In this document: positions 6,884 to 14,716 of the stretch, in pieces | Layout: the number at the start of each line of letters is the position of its first letter | Position numbering within the stretch: the stretch's first letter is position 1 | From: Saprospiraceae bacterium | GTDB taxonomy: Bacteria; Bacteroidota; Bacteroidia; Chitinophagales; Saprospiraceae | NCBI GenBank assembly: GCA_007125435.1 | Contig: SLDF01000367.1 | Span: 1-20,671 of the forward strand | Direction: 5' to 3' | Length of the DNA stretch: 20,671 nucleotides | Position numbers and translations under genes: made by a program | The notes under the pieces: generated by a model | The model's input: only the letters and a program-made list of their open reading frames with translations | Databases searched by the model: none | Told to the model about the DNA's origin: nothing

Positions 6884-8104
6884 TTAATCCTTGACCATTT
6901 CCGTGGATATCTTGACGGACTCTGTTAATGTCTTATGCACAGGACATTTATTGGCTATCTCCAATAACTTGTCCAATTGGTCATCCGACAGATCATCGCC
7001 TATGAATTCAATCTTTCTGCGGATGTGATTGATCATTTTGTCACCTTCTTTGGCATCCTCACAATGCTTTTTCTCATAGCTCAGGAAGACATAAGCTTCT
7101 TCTAAAGGCCACCCTTTTCTTTGAGCATACATTTTTACAGTCATGGCTGTACATGCGCCGAGAGAGGCGTTTAGCAATTCATATGGAGAGAATCCCAAAT
7201 CTTCGCCATCTACCGATGGTGGTTCATCTGCCAGGATATGGTGTCTGCCATTGGTGAGCTGAGTGGTATAGACATTTTCTGCAATAAGGTGGGCTGCCAC
7301 TTGTTCGCCCTTGGTGTTTTTTATCAGTTCAAAATCTGTTGACAGATCAATGTACTTCTCCGCCCAGGTAGCGATGACCCTGGCGGCGTAATTACTATCT
7401 TTTTTATCCGACAGCATATGATCCGCCTTGTCCAGAGACACAAAGCTTTTGGGATGAAATGCTGCCTTGTATATCTCAGCTGCATTATCTATCGATACAA
7501 TTTTATCCAGAGGAGAATGCAGTATGAGCAAGGGCTTCTTTAGACGGTCTATTCTCTTTTGGACTTCATTGGACATGATGTCATCTAGAAACTGTTTCTT
7601 AATCTTAAATGGTCGTCCACCTATTTTCACTTCAGCTTCACCCTTTTCTCTGATCGTTTCGATTTCTTCTTCAAATAAGTGCTTGACATGATTGGCTTCG
7701 GATGGCGCGCCGATGGTCGCTACGGCTTCTATGTTATCCAGTTCATAGGCAGCCATCAGAGCAGCTGCACCACCCAGCGAATGACCTATGATGAGCGCAG
7801 GAGCATCGTAGTGCTCTTCCATGAAATTATTGACATCGATCAAGTCTCTGACATTGGCCGAAAAATTGGTATCTGCAAAATCGCCTTCACTATCGCCCAA
7901 TCCCGTAAAATCAAATCTCACGACACCAAAACCATGGCTGGATAACTCTCTGGAAATATGCCTTACTGCATTGAAATTACTGTTGCACGTAAAGCAATGA
8001 GCGAAAATAGCGTATTTCTTCACCTTTTTATCCGCCGGCAACTCCAAAGTAGCATTCAATTGATGACCTTCAGAGTTTTTGATGTCTAATTGTTCTCTCT
8101 TCAT
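6884..8104 (-). CDS. Bifunctional alpha/beta hydrolase - OsmC family protein
   Basis: A 406-residue two-domain fusion. The N-terminal half (about 1-250) is an alpha/beta hydrolase with FDFTGLGDSEG, nucleophile S109 in GHSLGG, D200 in SPLDKIV and H229 in DKADHML. The C-terminal part (about 275-406) is an OsmC/Ohr-type domain with the two expected cysteines, C318 in SLGACTAMT and C387 in NKCPVHK, the pair that reduces organic hydroperoxides in this family. The fusion is a known arrangement, presumably combining ester hydrolysis with peroxide or thiol chemistry in the cytoplasm. I chose ATG at 8104; a TTG two codons upstream (8110) is possible. A family 2 repeat element lies about 110 bases upstream in the same orientation. 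Confidence 0.88.
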   Translation of the reverse strand: MKREQLDIKNSEGHQLNATLELPADKKVKKYAIFAHCFTCNSNFNAVRHISRELSSHGFGVVRFDFTGLGDSEGDFADTNFSANVRDLIDVNNFMEEHYDAPALIIGHSLGGAAALMAAYELDNIEAVATIGAPSEANHVKHLFEEEIETIREKGEAEVKIGGRPFKIKKQFLDDIMSNEVQKRIDRLKKPLLILHSPLDKIVSIDNAAEIYKAAFHPKSFVSLDKADHMLSDKKDSNYAARVIATWAEKYIDLSTDFELIKNTKGEQVAAHLIAENVYTTQLTNGRHHILADEPPSVDGEDLGFSPYELLNASLGACTAMTVKMYAQRKGWPLEEAYVFLSYEKKHCEDAKEGDKMINHIRRKIEFIGDDLSDDQLDKLLEIANKCPVHKTLTESVKISTEMVKD

Positions 8105-8214
8105 ATTCAATGGTTTTTTTATTTACGGGTTCTTATATTCAATAGATTCCACAAGGGTATTGTTGAGTGAGCTGTGGTAGTTATTGTATTAGTTTGTAAT
8201 TCATTTTGTTTCTT

Positions 8215-8345
8215 TTGGGCATCACCTTCCACTGCGTTGCAGGCCGCTACGTTACAGGGCTCACTATTCGTTCGGCCTCTGCTTCGCTACCGCTCCACAG
8301 CGTCTGGCTCCTTGCGTCGCCACCCTTTCACATCGCTGATGCAAT
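8215..8345 (-). repeat. Family 2 dispersed element, copy A
   Basis: About 131 bases which, read on the minus strand, align along their whole length with 17194-17327 on the plus strand at roughly 80% identity by eye. The first 31 bases are identical, as are agcgaagcagaggccga and ggtgatgcccaa. The ends can pair: on the minus strand gcatca (8342-8337) near the start and tgatgc (8224-8219) near the finish. Both strands contain reading frames of 70-90 codons, but these come from the repeat. The rest of the gap 8105-8569 holds nothing I can recognise apart from AT-rich sequence before fhs. Confidence 0.8.
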
Positions 8346-8569
8346 ACTGCAGGGTAAACTACATGTTGAGTCCATTAAATATGTAAGATCAATACCCAAC
8401 TGGAGCATAGTCATACTAGCTCATATAGTCCTTATATATGCTCACTTCCACCATCCAAAAGAGAAGTTAAAATGAATAAAGAGGCCTTTTCATTTAATAA
8501 TATCATTTTTTTTCTTCATTTTCGTGGCAACTTTTTAGACACATTTTCGAATCGAAATAAACTAAATTT

Positions 8570-10240
8570 ATGGCATCAGACATTGAAATTGCGCAATCCA
8601 TAACATTGCGCCCTATAAAGGATATTGCCTCCCAGCTTGGCATTGATGAAGATACGCTTATTCCATATGGACGTACAAAGGCCAAGTTGCCGCTTTCTCT
8701 GATAAATCACGAAAAAGCTGAAAAAAGTAAGTTGATTCTGGTTTCAGCCATATCACCAACACCGGCAGGTGAGGGGAAGACAACTATGTCTATAGGCCTT
8801 AGTCAGGGTCTCAATCGCATTGGCAAGCAAACCACCGTAGTGTTGAGAGAGCCCTCCTTGGGCCCGGTATTTGGTATCAAAGGCGGTGCAGCCGGTGGTG
8901 GTTATTCTCAAGTGCTACCAATGGAAGACATCAACCTCCATTTCACCGGAGACTTTAATGCTGTAGAGAAGGCGCATAACCTGCTGTCAGCTTTGATTGA
9001 TAACAATATTCAGTCCAAGAAATTCAGCATAGGTATAGATCCGAGGACCGTACTTTGGAAGCGCGTGATGGATATGAATGATAGAAGTTTGCGCAATATT
9101 GTGGTAGGACTTGGCGGTACTGGCAATGGCGTGCCAAGAGAGACCGGCTTTGATATTACGGCGGCGTCTGAAGTCATGGCTATATTATGCCTTTCAAATG
9201 ACATGGAAGACCTGAAGAAGAGGCTGGGTAATATTTTTGTCGGATTCACTATGGATCGTCAGCCGGTTTATGCCCGAGACCTCAAGGCAGAAGGCGCTAT
9301 GGCCGCACTGTTAAAAGAAGCGATCCAGCCCAATCTGGTGCAGACACTCGAAGGATATCCGGCGATCATACACGGAGGACCGTTTGCTAATATTGCTCAG
9401 GGGACCAATACAGTGATTGCTACCCGCATGGGGCTTTCGCTTTCAGATTATGTAGTGACTGAGGCAGGATTTGGATGTGACCTCGGAGCAGAGAAATTCC
9501 TGGATATAAAGTGTGTCAGTGCAGGACTCAAGCCTAAAGCTGTTGTTCTAGTAGCTACTGTAAGAGCACTTAAATATCATGGGGGAGCAGCCTTGGATTC
9601 CATTCAGCAGCCTGATGTTGCAGCTCTAGAAAATGGACTCGCTAATCTAGAAAAGCACGTTGAAAATGTAAGACAATTCAACCTCGAACCTATCATTGCC
9701 ATCAATAGCTTCGTATCGGATACAGCTGAAGAACATCAGGCTATCATCGATAGATGTCAATCATTAGGAGCAAAAGCCGTCATTACTGATGTCTGGGGCA
9801 AAGGAGGTGCAGGAGCAGAAGATCTGGCTAATGCTGTAGCTTCTGTAGTCGATGCAGCTGACGACTCATTCAGCCCCATATACGACTGGCAATCTCCTGT
9901 CAAAGAGAAGATCGAAAGTGTAGCCAAAAACATTTATGGTGCCTCCAGCGTAGAATACGCCAGCGATGCCAACAAAGCACTTAGACGCATTGACAAACTG
10001 GGGTTGAATAACCTGCCGGTATGCATTGCTAAGACACAGTATAGCTTTTCTGATGATCCCAAGAAGCTTGGCCGACCCAAAGACTTTTCCATCACGGTGA
10101 GAGATATAGAGATTGCAGCTGGAGCTGGCTTTTTAGTGCCTATCACGGGCAGTATGCTCAGAATGCCCGGTCTGCCGGGACAACCCTCTGCACTCAATAT
10201 CGATATTGACCAAGATGGTAATATCAGTGGGTTGTTCTAG
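8570..10240 (+). CDS. fhs: Formate-tetrahydrofolate ligase
   Basis: A 556-residue enzyme that joins formate to tetrahydrofolate using ATP, giving 10-formyl-tetrahydrofolate for one-carbon metabolism in the cytoplasm. The P-loop TPAGEGKT (64-71) is clear, followed by the highly conserved block EPSLGPVFGIKGGAAGGG (94-111) and MEDINLHFTGD (118-128). The C-terminal signature GSMLRMPGLPGQPS is also present. Length is as expected for bacterial Fhs (about 555-560). It stands alone, read away from the divergent hydrolase-OsmC gene, with its own terminator downstream. No folD, glycine-cleavage or purine genes are adjacent. Start ATG at 8570; no clear ribosome-binding site, common in Bacteroidota. Confidence 0.97.
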   Translation: MASDIEIAQSITLRPIKDIASQLGIDEDTLIPYGRTKAKLPLSLINHEKAEKSKLILVSAISPTPAGEGKTTMSIGLSQGLNRIGKQTTVVLREPSLGPVFGIKGGAAGGGYSQVLPMEDINLHFTGDFNAVEKAHNLLSALIDNNIQSKKFSIGIDPRTVLWKRVMDMNDRSLRNIVVGLGGTGNGVPRETGFDITAASEVMAILCLSNDMEDLKKRLGNIFVGFTMDRQPVYARDLKAEGAMAALLKEAIQPNLVQTLEGYPAIIHGGPFANIAQGTNTVIATRMGLSLSDYVVTEAGFGCDLGAEKFLDIKCVSAGLKPKAVVLVATVRALKYHGGAALDSIQQPDVAALENGLANLEKHVENVRQFNLEPIIAINSFVSDTAEEHQAIIDRCQSLGAKAVITDVWGKGGAGAEDLANAVASVVDAADDSFSPIYDWQSPVKEKIESVAKNIYGASSVEYASDANKALRRIDKLGLNNLPVCIAKTQYSFSDDPKKLGRPKDFSITVRDIEIAAGAGFLVPITGSMLRMPGLPGQPSALNIDIDQDGNISGLF

Positions 10241-10263
10241 CTGCAATTAACCAAAAGGATGCA

Positions 10264-10306
10264 TAAAAAAAGCTCTCTTTCGTCATGAAAGTGAGCTTTT
10301 TTTTCA
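10264..10306. terminator. Strong bidirectional terminator after fhs
   Basis: A long hairpin pairs an A-run plus agctc and ctttc on the left with gaaag and gagct plus a T-run on the right, with one internal mismatch and a 5-base loop (gtcat). The T tract (10298-10304) lies 57 bases past the fhs stop. The mirrored A tract means it can also end transcripts of the minus-strand peptidase gene, whose stop is at 10442. Confidence 0.85.
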
Positions 10307-10441
10307 TTTTGACCAGGGAAAGAGCTGATTGTTATGCTGTACTTATACCATTCAATCTACATTAAGTTTTCCAGGTAATAGCTATAATCGCATTGGCTTA
10401 GATAAGTAATTATCAGCTGCTCTAAATTGATATGCTACAAA

Positions 10442-11905
10442 TTAAAACCAATAACTCAAAGTCAGGTTACTACCTTTATCCCTGATGTCGTTACCCAGCC
10501 TATCTGATACAGAGGTCAAGCCTCTTCTCAATGTCCATGCTACAGTAAACTTATTGATGTCTATACCAAATCCAAAACTGTATCCCCATTCATCCTGATT
10601 GATGAATGTCCCTACATTGACAGCTTGTCCACCTTCACTGGCATCTAATATATACCTGTAGTAAGGCCCACCTAATGCATAAAACCTTACACCGGGAGCT
10701 GTCATTCCGGGACCGACCTGTATGTTGATGGGAATAGTAAGTGCTTGTCTGGAGAAGTTTTCATTTAAAACTTTGGAACGATTCAAGTCGTAAAGCACTT
10801 CTGGCTGTATTGTGACAACATCGCTGATTTTAAATTGAGCTCCAAACCCTGCGCTGACATTGAATGCTGTATTGGTTCTGAGGTTGTTATCTCTGAAGTT
10901 ATGGTAGCCGGCGCCGATATTCAAAATGGCACCAAATCTTACTCTTTTCGTGGTCAGTGTTTGCCCTTCTTCTATCTTAGCATAAGCGGGTTTCGCTGTT
11001 AATACCTCAGCATTAGCCATTGATAAGACTAAGTCTGCTGTGAATTCAGTGACTTTGGCCATATTTGGGTAGTCTAGCTTTTCGTAGGTATCCTCAGGTT
11101 TGTGATAAGGCGACTTGAGCCCTGTAAAGACATGCGCCGTAGGGATTCCTCTCTCAGCAAATGGAGATGTATCTGTTCTGCGCTCAAAGTCGGATCCCAT
11201 TTTCTTTATTTTGATGCCGTGCTTACCGGCTGAAGCCATGGCCAGGTCCGCACCCTGCTTTAGGGCTTCTATACCCTTGAGATCCAATCCTCCATTAGCG
11301 CCATACATGCCAATCATGTCAAGGCTAAACATGAACTTAATGGCGTCCACATCTACAATAGAATCTTTGACAAATCTAGTTGATCCGATAAGGCCACTTT
11401 CTTCTGCATCGAAGGCGACAAAGACGACCGTTCTCTTTATGTTTTCTTTTTGAGCCGCTAATATTCTACCGATCTCGATTATACCAGCTACACCTGATGC
11501 ATTATCATCAGCGCCATTGTAGATGATCTTTTCACCGCCTTCGATGCGATAGCCAATGTGATCGTAATGCGCCCCCACTACAATGATCTCATCTGCAAGG
11601 TCGGCATCTTTTCCCTCTATGACTCCGACTACATTCACAGCGTCAATCCAGGCTTGAGATGTTCTGAACCTGAATGGGAACTCATAAGTGCCGTCTAGCG
11701 GCGATATGCCGACTTCTTGAAACTTAGAAACAATATAATCCGCTGCTATTTCTTTGCCCCTCGTGCCGAGTCCACGACCCTCCAGCGAGTCTGCAGCTAA
11801 TAGTGCTGTATGTGCTTCTAATCTTTCTGCCAGATCCTGTGCCTGTATCCCTGCACTAAATAAAAAGAAAGAAAAAACGAAAATAAAAATACTTGTTGAC
11901 TTCAT
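10442..11905 (-). CDS. Peptidase M28 fused to an outer-membrane beta-barrel
   Basis: A 487-residue exported protein. A signal peptide (1 to about 22, cleavage near IQA-QD) is followed by an M28 zinc aminopeptidase domain (about 25-298). The expected metal and catalytic residues are all present: H113 in GAHYDH, D134 in GADDNASG, E168 and E169 in AEESGLIGS, D196 in SLDMIG and H268 in SPYHKPEDT. After a short linker, residues 321-487 form about eight amphipathic beta strands (near 321-337, 348-360, 364-378, 388-400, 406-420, 439-453, 453-466, 480-487) ending in a C-terminal phenylalanine, typical of outer-membrane barrels. The peptidase is therefore probably tethered to the outer membrane; which side it faces is not certain. 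Start ATG at 11905. Confidence 0.87.
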   Translation of the reverse strand: MKSTSIFIFVFSFFLFSAGIQAQDLAERLEAHTALLAADSLEGRGLGTRGKEIAADYIVSKFQEVGISPLDGTYEFPFRFRTSQAWIDAVNVVGVIEGKDADLADEIIVVGAHYDHIGYRIEGGEKIIYNGADDNASGVAGIIEIGRILAAQKENIKRTVVFVAFDAEESGLIGSTRFVKDSIVDVDAIKFMFSLDMIGMYGANGGLDLKGIEALKQGADLAMASAGKHGIKIKKMGSDFERRTDTSPFAERGIPTAHVFTGLKSPYHKPEDTYEKLDYPNMAKVTEFTADLVLSMANAEVLTAKPAYAKIEEGQTLTTKRVRFGAILNIGAGYHNFRDNNLRTNTAFNVSAGFGAQFKISDVVTIQPEVLYDLNRSKVLNENFSRQALTIPINIQVGPGMTAPGVRFYALGGPYYRYILDASEGGQAVNVGTFINQDEWGYSFGFGIDINKFTVAWTLRRGLTSVSDRLGNDIRDKGSNLTLSYWF

Positions 11906-11924
11906 AGTGTTGTAGATTTTTGTT

Positions 11925-11932
11925 CAAATTTA
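11925..11932 (-). promoter_or_regulatory. Possible -7 box for the M28-barrel gene
   Basis: The minus strand reads TAAATTTG, a TAnnTTTG match, 19 bases before the ATG. No convincing -33 box is seen at 17-20 bases. It would allow expression independent of the transporter gene upstream. Confidence 0.3.
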
Positions 11933-11998
11933 ATTTTACGATGGTTTAATGGCATTATTTATATCTGTATACAATCATTTTTTCGACGAAATAGCCTT

Positions 11999-12880
11999 TT
12001 ACCCCCTTTTTCCAAACCCCTTTTGCCTACGGACAAGATACGCAAATGTGATTGTAGTGAAAAATGAGAAAAGTGCATACACCAAAGCGGGCTTAGTCAT
12101 CTCATTGCTTCCAATGATAGTGCCTGCTAGAAGTATAGCTAATGTCGTATTTTGTAACCCTACCTCTATGCCTATGGTCGTAGCCTGGATATTTTTATTG
12201 AGTAATCGGCTAGCAAGGAAAAAACTGATGAGAATAGCTGTCGCATGAAGTAGCAATGTCATCGGCAATATCGATATGATATCGGCTTTATTAATGCCCG
12301 TGCCTCCTGAGTCTTCACCCGCCAAAAACTTGATCAGGAAAACCGATCCCAATAATACAACATTGATGTATTTGACACTTGTCTCGATCTTGCGGGACAG
12401 CTCATAGTATTTATGATTAAACCAAAGCCCTATGCATACTGGCACGAGGACTATGAGAAATACTTGCAATACAGCCCCCCACAATGAGATCGAATACGTG
12501 TGATCGATATCCATAAAATAATCCAGCGCAAAACTGCTCAATAACGGAATACTGAATACGATCACTATGCTATTGAGTGCAGTCAGCGATATAGACAAGG
12601 CAACGTCTGCATTGACTATATAGGATATGAAATTGGATGTAGAACCACCCGGGCAAATGGAAATGATAAATATGCCCATTTTGATTTCCGGAGATAGGTC
12701 AGAAAACCACAGCAATACCAGCGCAAGCGCCGGCAAAAACAAAATTTGCAGACCCAGGCCCAAGCTTAGAGCCTTTGGCCTTAAAAAAATACGCTTGAAA
12801 TCCGACAACTTCAGCGTCGCACCGATACCCAGCATGATCAAAGCCAGTACTGCACTGATGAATATGTCTATAGGATTCAA
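11999..12880 (-). CDS. Bile acid:sodium symporter (BASS) family transporter
   Basis: A 293-residue protein with about nine to ten hydrophobic helices covering nearly its whole length. Two conserved BASS-family crossover motifs are visible, ICPGGSTSN (75-83) and IGIEVGLQN (236-244), which in solved members line the sodium and substrate sites. Bacterial members carry various organic anions (for example pantoate or other carboxylates) with sodium, so the substrate is open. The frame starts at TTG (12880): no in-frame ATG lies between the upstream stop and this codon, and the first internal ATG (residue 16) would cut the first membrane helix in half. It lies 54 bases after the SDR gene and 93 bases before the M28-barrel gene on the same strand, possibly one transcript. 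Confidence 0.88.
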   Translation of the reverse strand: MNPIDIFISAVLALIMLGIGATLKLSDFKRIFLRPKALSLGLGLQILFLPALALVLLWFSDLSPEIKMGIFIISICPGGSTSNFISYIVNADVALSISLTALNSIVIVFSIPLLSSFALDYFMDIDHTYSISLWGAVLQVFLIVLVPVCIGLWFNHKYYELSRKIETSVKYINVVLLGSVFLIKFLAGEDSGGTGINKADIISILPMTLLLHATAILISFFLASRLLNKNIQATTIGIEVGLQNTTLAILLAGTIIGSNEMTKPALVYALFSFFTTITFAYLVRRQKGFGKRG

Positions 12881-12934
12881 AATTAGTCTATTTTAAGTCT
12901 TCAATGTAATACGGCCGCACATCACAGATCCTGC

Positions 12935-13777
12935 TTATTTCGCACTCAAAAACAACTTGAAAATCAATTGGTCTGCCCAGCGATCCGGTAGTAGCCTAAT
13001 GAATTTAATTTGCAGGCTATTCGGCGCTATCAGATATCTGGTTTTTGGTGACTTGTGTATGGTGATCTTGTATAGCAAATTAGCAACATCCTCGACTGGC
13101 AGGGCATTCTTTGAGCGCTTATCTATGATTTTGCTTCTTTTCTCCAGAAATGGCTGGTAAATGGTGTCAGGATAGCTGGTATCATCTTCTTTGGCCTTCC
13201 GCCATATCTCAGTTTTGATAGGGCCGGGTTGTACACTTACCACCTTGATACCATAGAGCTCGAGCTCTCTTCGCATAGCATCATTCATCGCTTCCAAGGC
13301 AAACTTTGATGCACAGTAAGGTCCCATAAATGGCGTGACAAACACACCCGATACGGAGCTGATATTAATGATCCGTCCAGGGTTCTCTTTTCTTTCTTGT
13401 ATACCTCCCAGTAGGGGCAAAAATGCCTGAGTCACAGCCAGCAGCCCTATGACATTCACATCCAGTTGCAACTTAAATTTTTCTAGCGGAACGAATTGGA
13501 GAGGACCACTGACAGCTATACCGGCATTATTGATCAGCACATCCAGCGTTTTCCCTTTCAGGGCTTCTCTGACAAGCCCTACAGCTTGCTTGATGCCCGC
13601 TTCATCTGTCACATCAAAAATCAAAGGGGTAAATTGCCGACCAAAACTTCTCTGAAGTCGGTTTGCGTCCGCCTCATTTCTCACAGATCCAAACACATGA
13701 AAGTCTGCATTGAGCAGGCGCGCGGTAGTTGCGTAGCCTATACCCGTCGATGCTCCGGTAATAACTGCTGTCTTCAT
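12935..13777 (-). CDS. Short-chain dehydrogenase/reductase (SDR) family oxidoreductase
   Basis: A 280-residue classical SDR. The cofactor motif TGASTGIG is at 7-14, NNAG at 83-86, and the catalytic set is N108, S141, Y154 and K158 (YCASK). S33-V-R-N after the second beta strand hints at NADP(H) preference, which is only an inference. The C-terminal 60 residues are basic and hydrophobic (IRLLPDRWADQLIFKLFL) and resemble retinol-dehydrogenase-like or steroid/lipid-type SDRs that may touch the membrane. The substrate is unknown. It is the first gene of a same-strand run with the BASS transporter and the peptidase-barrel gene. Start ATG at 13777, with a candidate promoter at 13795-13823. Confidence 0.9.
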   Translation of the reverse strand: MKTAVITGASTGIGYATTARLLNADFHVFGSVRNEADANRLQRSFGRQFTPLIFDVTDEAGIKQAVGLVREALKGKTLDVLINNAGIAVSGPLQFVPLEKFKLQLDVNVIGLLAVTQAFLPLLGGIQERKENPGRIINISSVSGVFVTPFMGPYCASKFALEAMNDAMRRELELYGIKVVSVQPGPIKTEIWRKAKEDDTSYPDTIYQPFLEKRSKIIDKRSKNALPVEDVANLLYKITIHKSPKTRYLIAPNSLQIKFIRLLPDRWADQLIFKLFLSAK

Positions 13778-13794
13778 TTATATTGCTCAATTTT

Positions 13795-13823
13795 CAAATT
13801 TACCTGTTTTTTGCAGCCTAAAA
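13795..13823 (-). promoter_or_regulatory. Predicted promoter of the SDR gene
   Basis: The minus strand has TTTT (13823-13820), 17 bases, then TAAATTTG (13802-13795), near the Bacteroidota consensus. It is 17 bases before the ATG. A 7-bp inverted repeat (taaaagt 13819-13825, actttta 13831-13837) overlaps the upstream box and could be an operator, but that is speculative. Confidence 0.4.
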
Positions 13824-13910
13824 GTAGTCCACTTTTACTTCTCTTTGGCAATTTTATCCGGTTAAATCTTCAAATTTGTATCCAATTCGTCTCTGTTTTT
13901 TATGTTTTGG

Positions 13911-14080
13911 GGCTATCCCGACGAGCCTCATGACTTCGGCTGTCGGGTCGGGCTATCCGCTCATACGCACCCCATCCATATGGGCATCTACTACTGATGA
14001 TGATCGGCTTCCGCTGGTCGCCGCCACATCAGTGTAGATACATCCATATGGAGAGGGCTTGTATCCGCTACTATCCCTTA
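13911..14080 (-). repeat. Family 1 dispersed element, copy 2: conserved ends around a long hairpin
   Basis: Read on the minus strand, the element starts with taagggatagtagcgg (14080-14065) and ends with agcggatagcccgaccc (13961-13945) plus a 10-bp terminal hairpin with one bulge (13917-13927 with 13938-13947). Between the blocks lie two long arms that pair: atctactactgatg (13986-13999) with catcagtgtagat (14027-14039) apart from one extra base, and ccatatgg (13976-13983) with ccatatgg (14044-14051). The arms share no sequence with those of the copy at 598-972. It sits between the SDR gene and the lipoprotein gene; a 73-codon frame at 13997-14218 overlaps it and looks non-coding. The remainder of the 450-base gap holds only candidate promoters. 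Confidence 0.75.
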
Positions 14081-14169
14081 GCCAATTTGAAGATTAATCC
14101 TATTGATGTCGATTGGAGAGGTTTATTAAATTCTAAACTTCTATTGCCCATCGGCCCTGGATATTTTAT

Positions 14170-14177
14170 TACTTTTG
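14170..14177 (+). promoter_or_regulatory. Possible -7 box for the lipoprotein gene
   Basis: TACTTTTG matches TAnnTTTG, 50 bases before the ATG at 14228. The best -33 candidate (TTG at 14144) is 23 bases upstream, longer than the 18 seen at the better sites. Confidence 0.25.
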
Positions 14178-14227
14178 CCATTGAAATCGAACGTATTGTG
14201 ATGGATAATATGTTATAGAGTAACTTA

Positions 14228-14617
14228 ATGGAGAATATGACTAGATATACAAATTATCTCGTGATGGGATGTCTATTGATGATAAGTTTATTGTCAGCAT
14301 GTGGAGCGTCAGATGATAAACCAGTAGAAAAGTCAGACTTGACAGGTGTGTGGGAGTTGGTCTACGCGGAGCGCGATGGTAAGCAGACAGAAACGCTAAC
14401 TGATTTGTTTCTGCACTTCGAAGGCGAAGATCGGGTGATTACAAACTTCAACGGCATAGACACAACAAACACCGCTTATAATCTAACTGACAAAAAGCTA
14501 GAGGTCCTGGATACCCAGCCTTATGCATTTGACGTTTTATCTATAGAAGATGATATTATGATCCTTGAGATCAATATCAGAGACATACTATTCGAGATGC
14601 ATTTCAGACGAATATGA
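14228..14617 (+). CDS. Small lipoprotein with lipocalin-like domain
   Basis: A 129-residue protein with a hydrophobic N-terminus and a lipobox, LSAC (22-25), so C25 is probably lipid-modified and the mature protein membrane-anchored. The mature part has the pattern of the small lipocalin-like or META-like barrels common in Bacteroidota: LTGVWELVYAERDG at the start, several short beta strands (FLHFEG, VITNFNG, YNLTDKKLEVL), and EMHFRRI at the end. These proteins have no known enzymatic role. Starts at 14228 or 14237 are both possible; the second gives the more usual signal length. It is the first of three plus-strand genes for exported proteins. Confidence 0.7.
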   Translation: MENMTRYTNYLVMGCLLMISLLSACGASDDKPVEKSDLTGVWELVYAERDGKQTETLTDLFLHFEGEDRVITNFNGIDTTNTAYNLTDKKLEVLDTQPYAFDVLSIEDDIMILEINIRDILFEMHFRRI

Positions 14618-14716
14618 ATACTTGATGAGAGATTTGGAAAGCATTGTTTATTTATGTATCTTATCTACCATGTAAGCAGTATAAGTGTTATATATCAAAT
14701 ATAAATTATTGTAGAG

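Noticed and set aside
8174..8475. Two overlapping plus-strand frames of 70 and 89 codons before fhs
   Set aside because: Both are mostly made of the family 2 repeat, which has a second diverged copy with shifted frames at 17194-17327; no family resemblance beyond the repeat.
8472..8500. AT-rich near-palindrome around aaagaggccttttc upstream of fhs
   Set aside because: The inverted repeat has no loop and mismatched flanks and lacks a T tract, so neither a terminator nor an operator is supported.
13496..13933. 145-codon plus-strand frame antisense to the SDR gene
   Set aside because: It overlaps a clear SDR with all catalytic motifs on the minus strand, is cysteine-rich and irregular, and runs into the repeat element.
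13997..14218. 73-codon plus-strand frame between the SDR and lipoprotein genes
   Set aside because: It starts within the arms of the family 1 element; composition is not protein-like and no start context is seen. A decayed gene end cannot be fully excluded, but there is no positive support.
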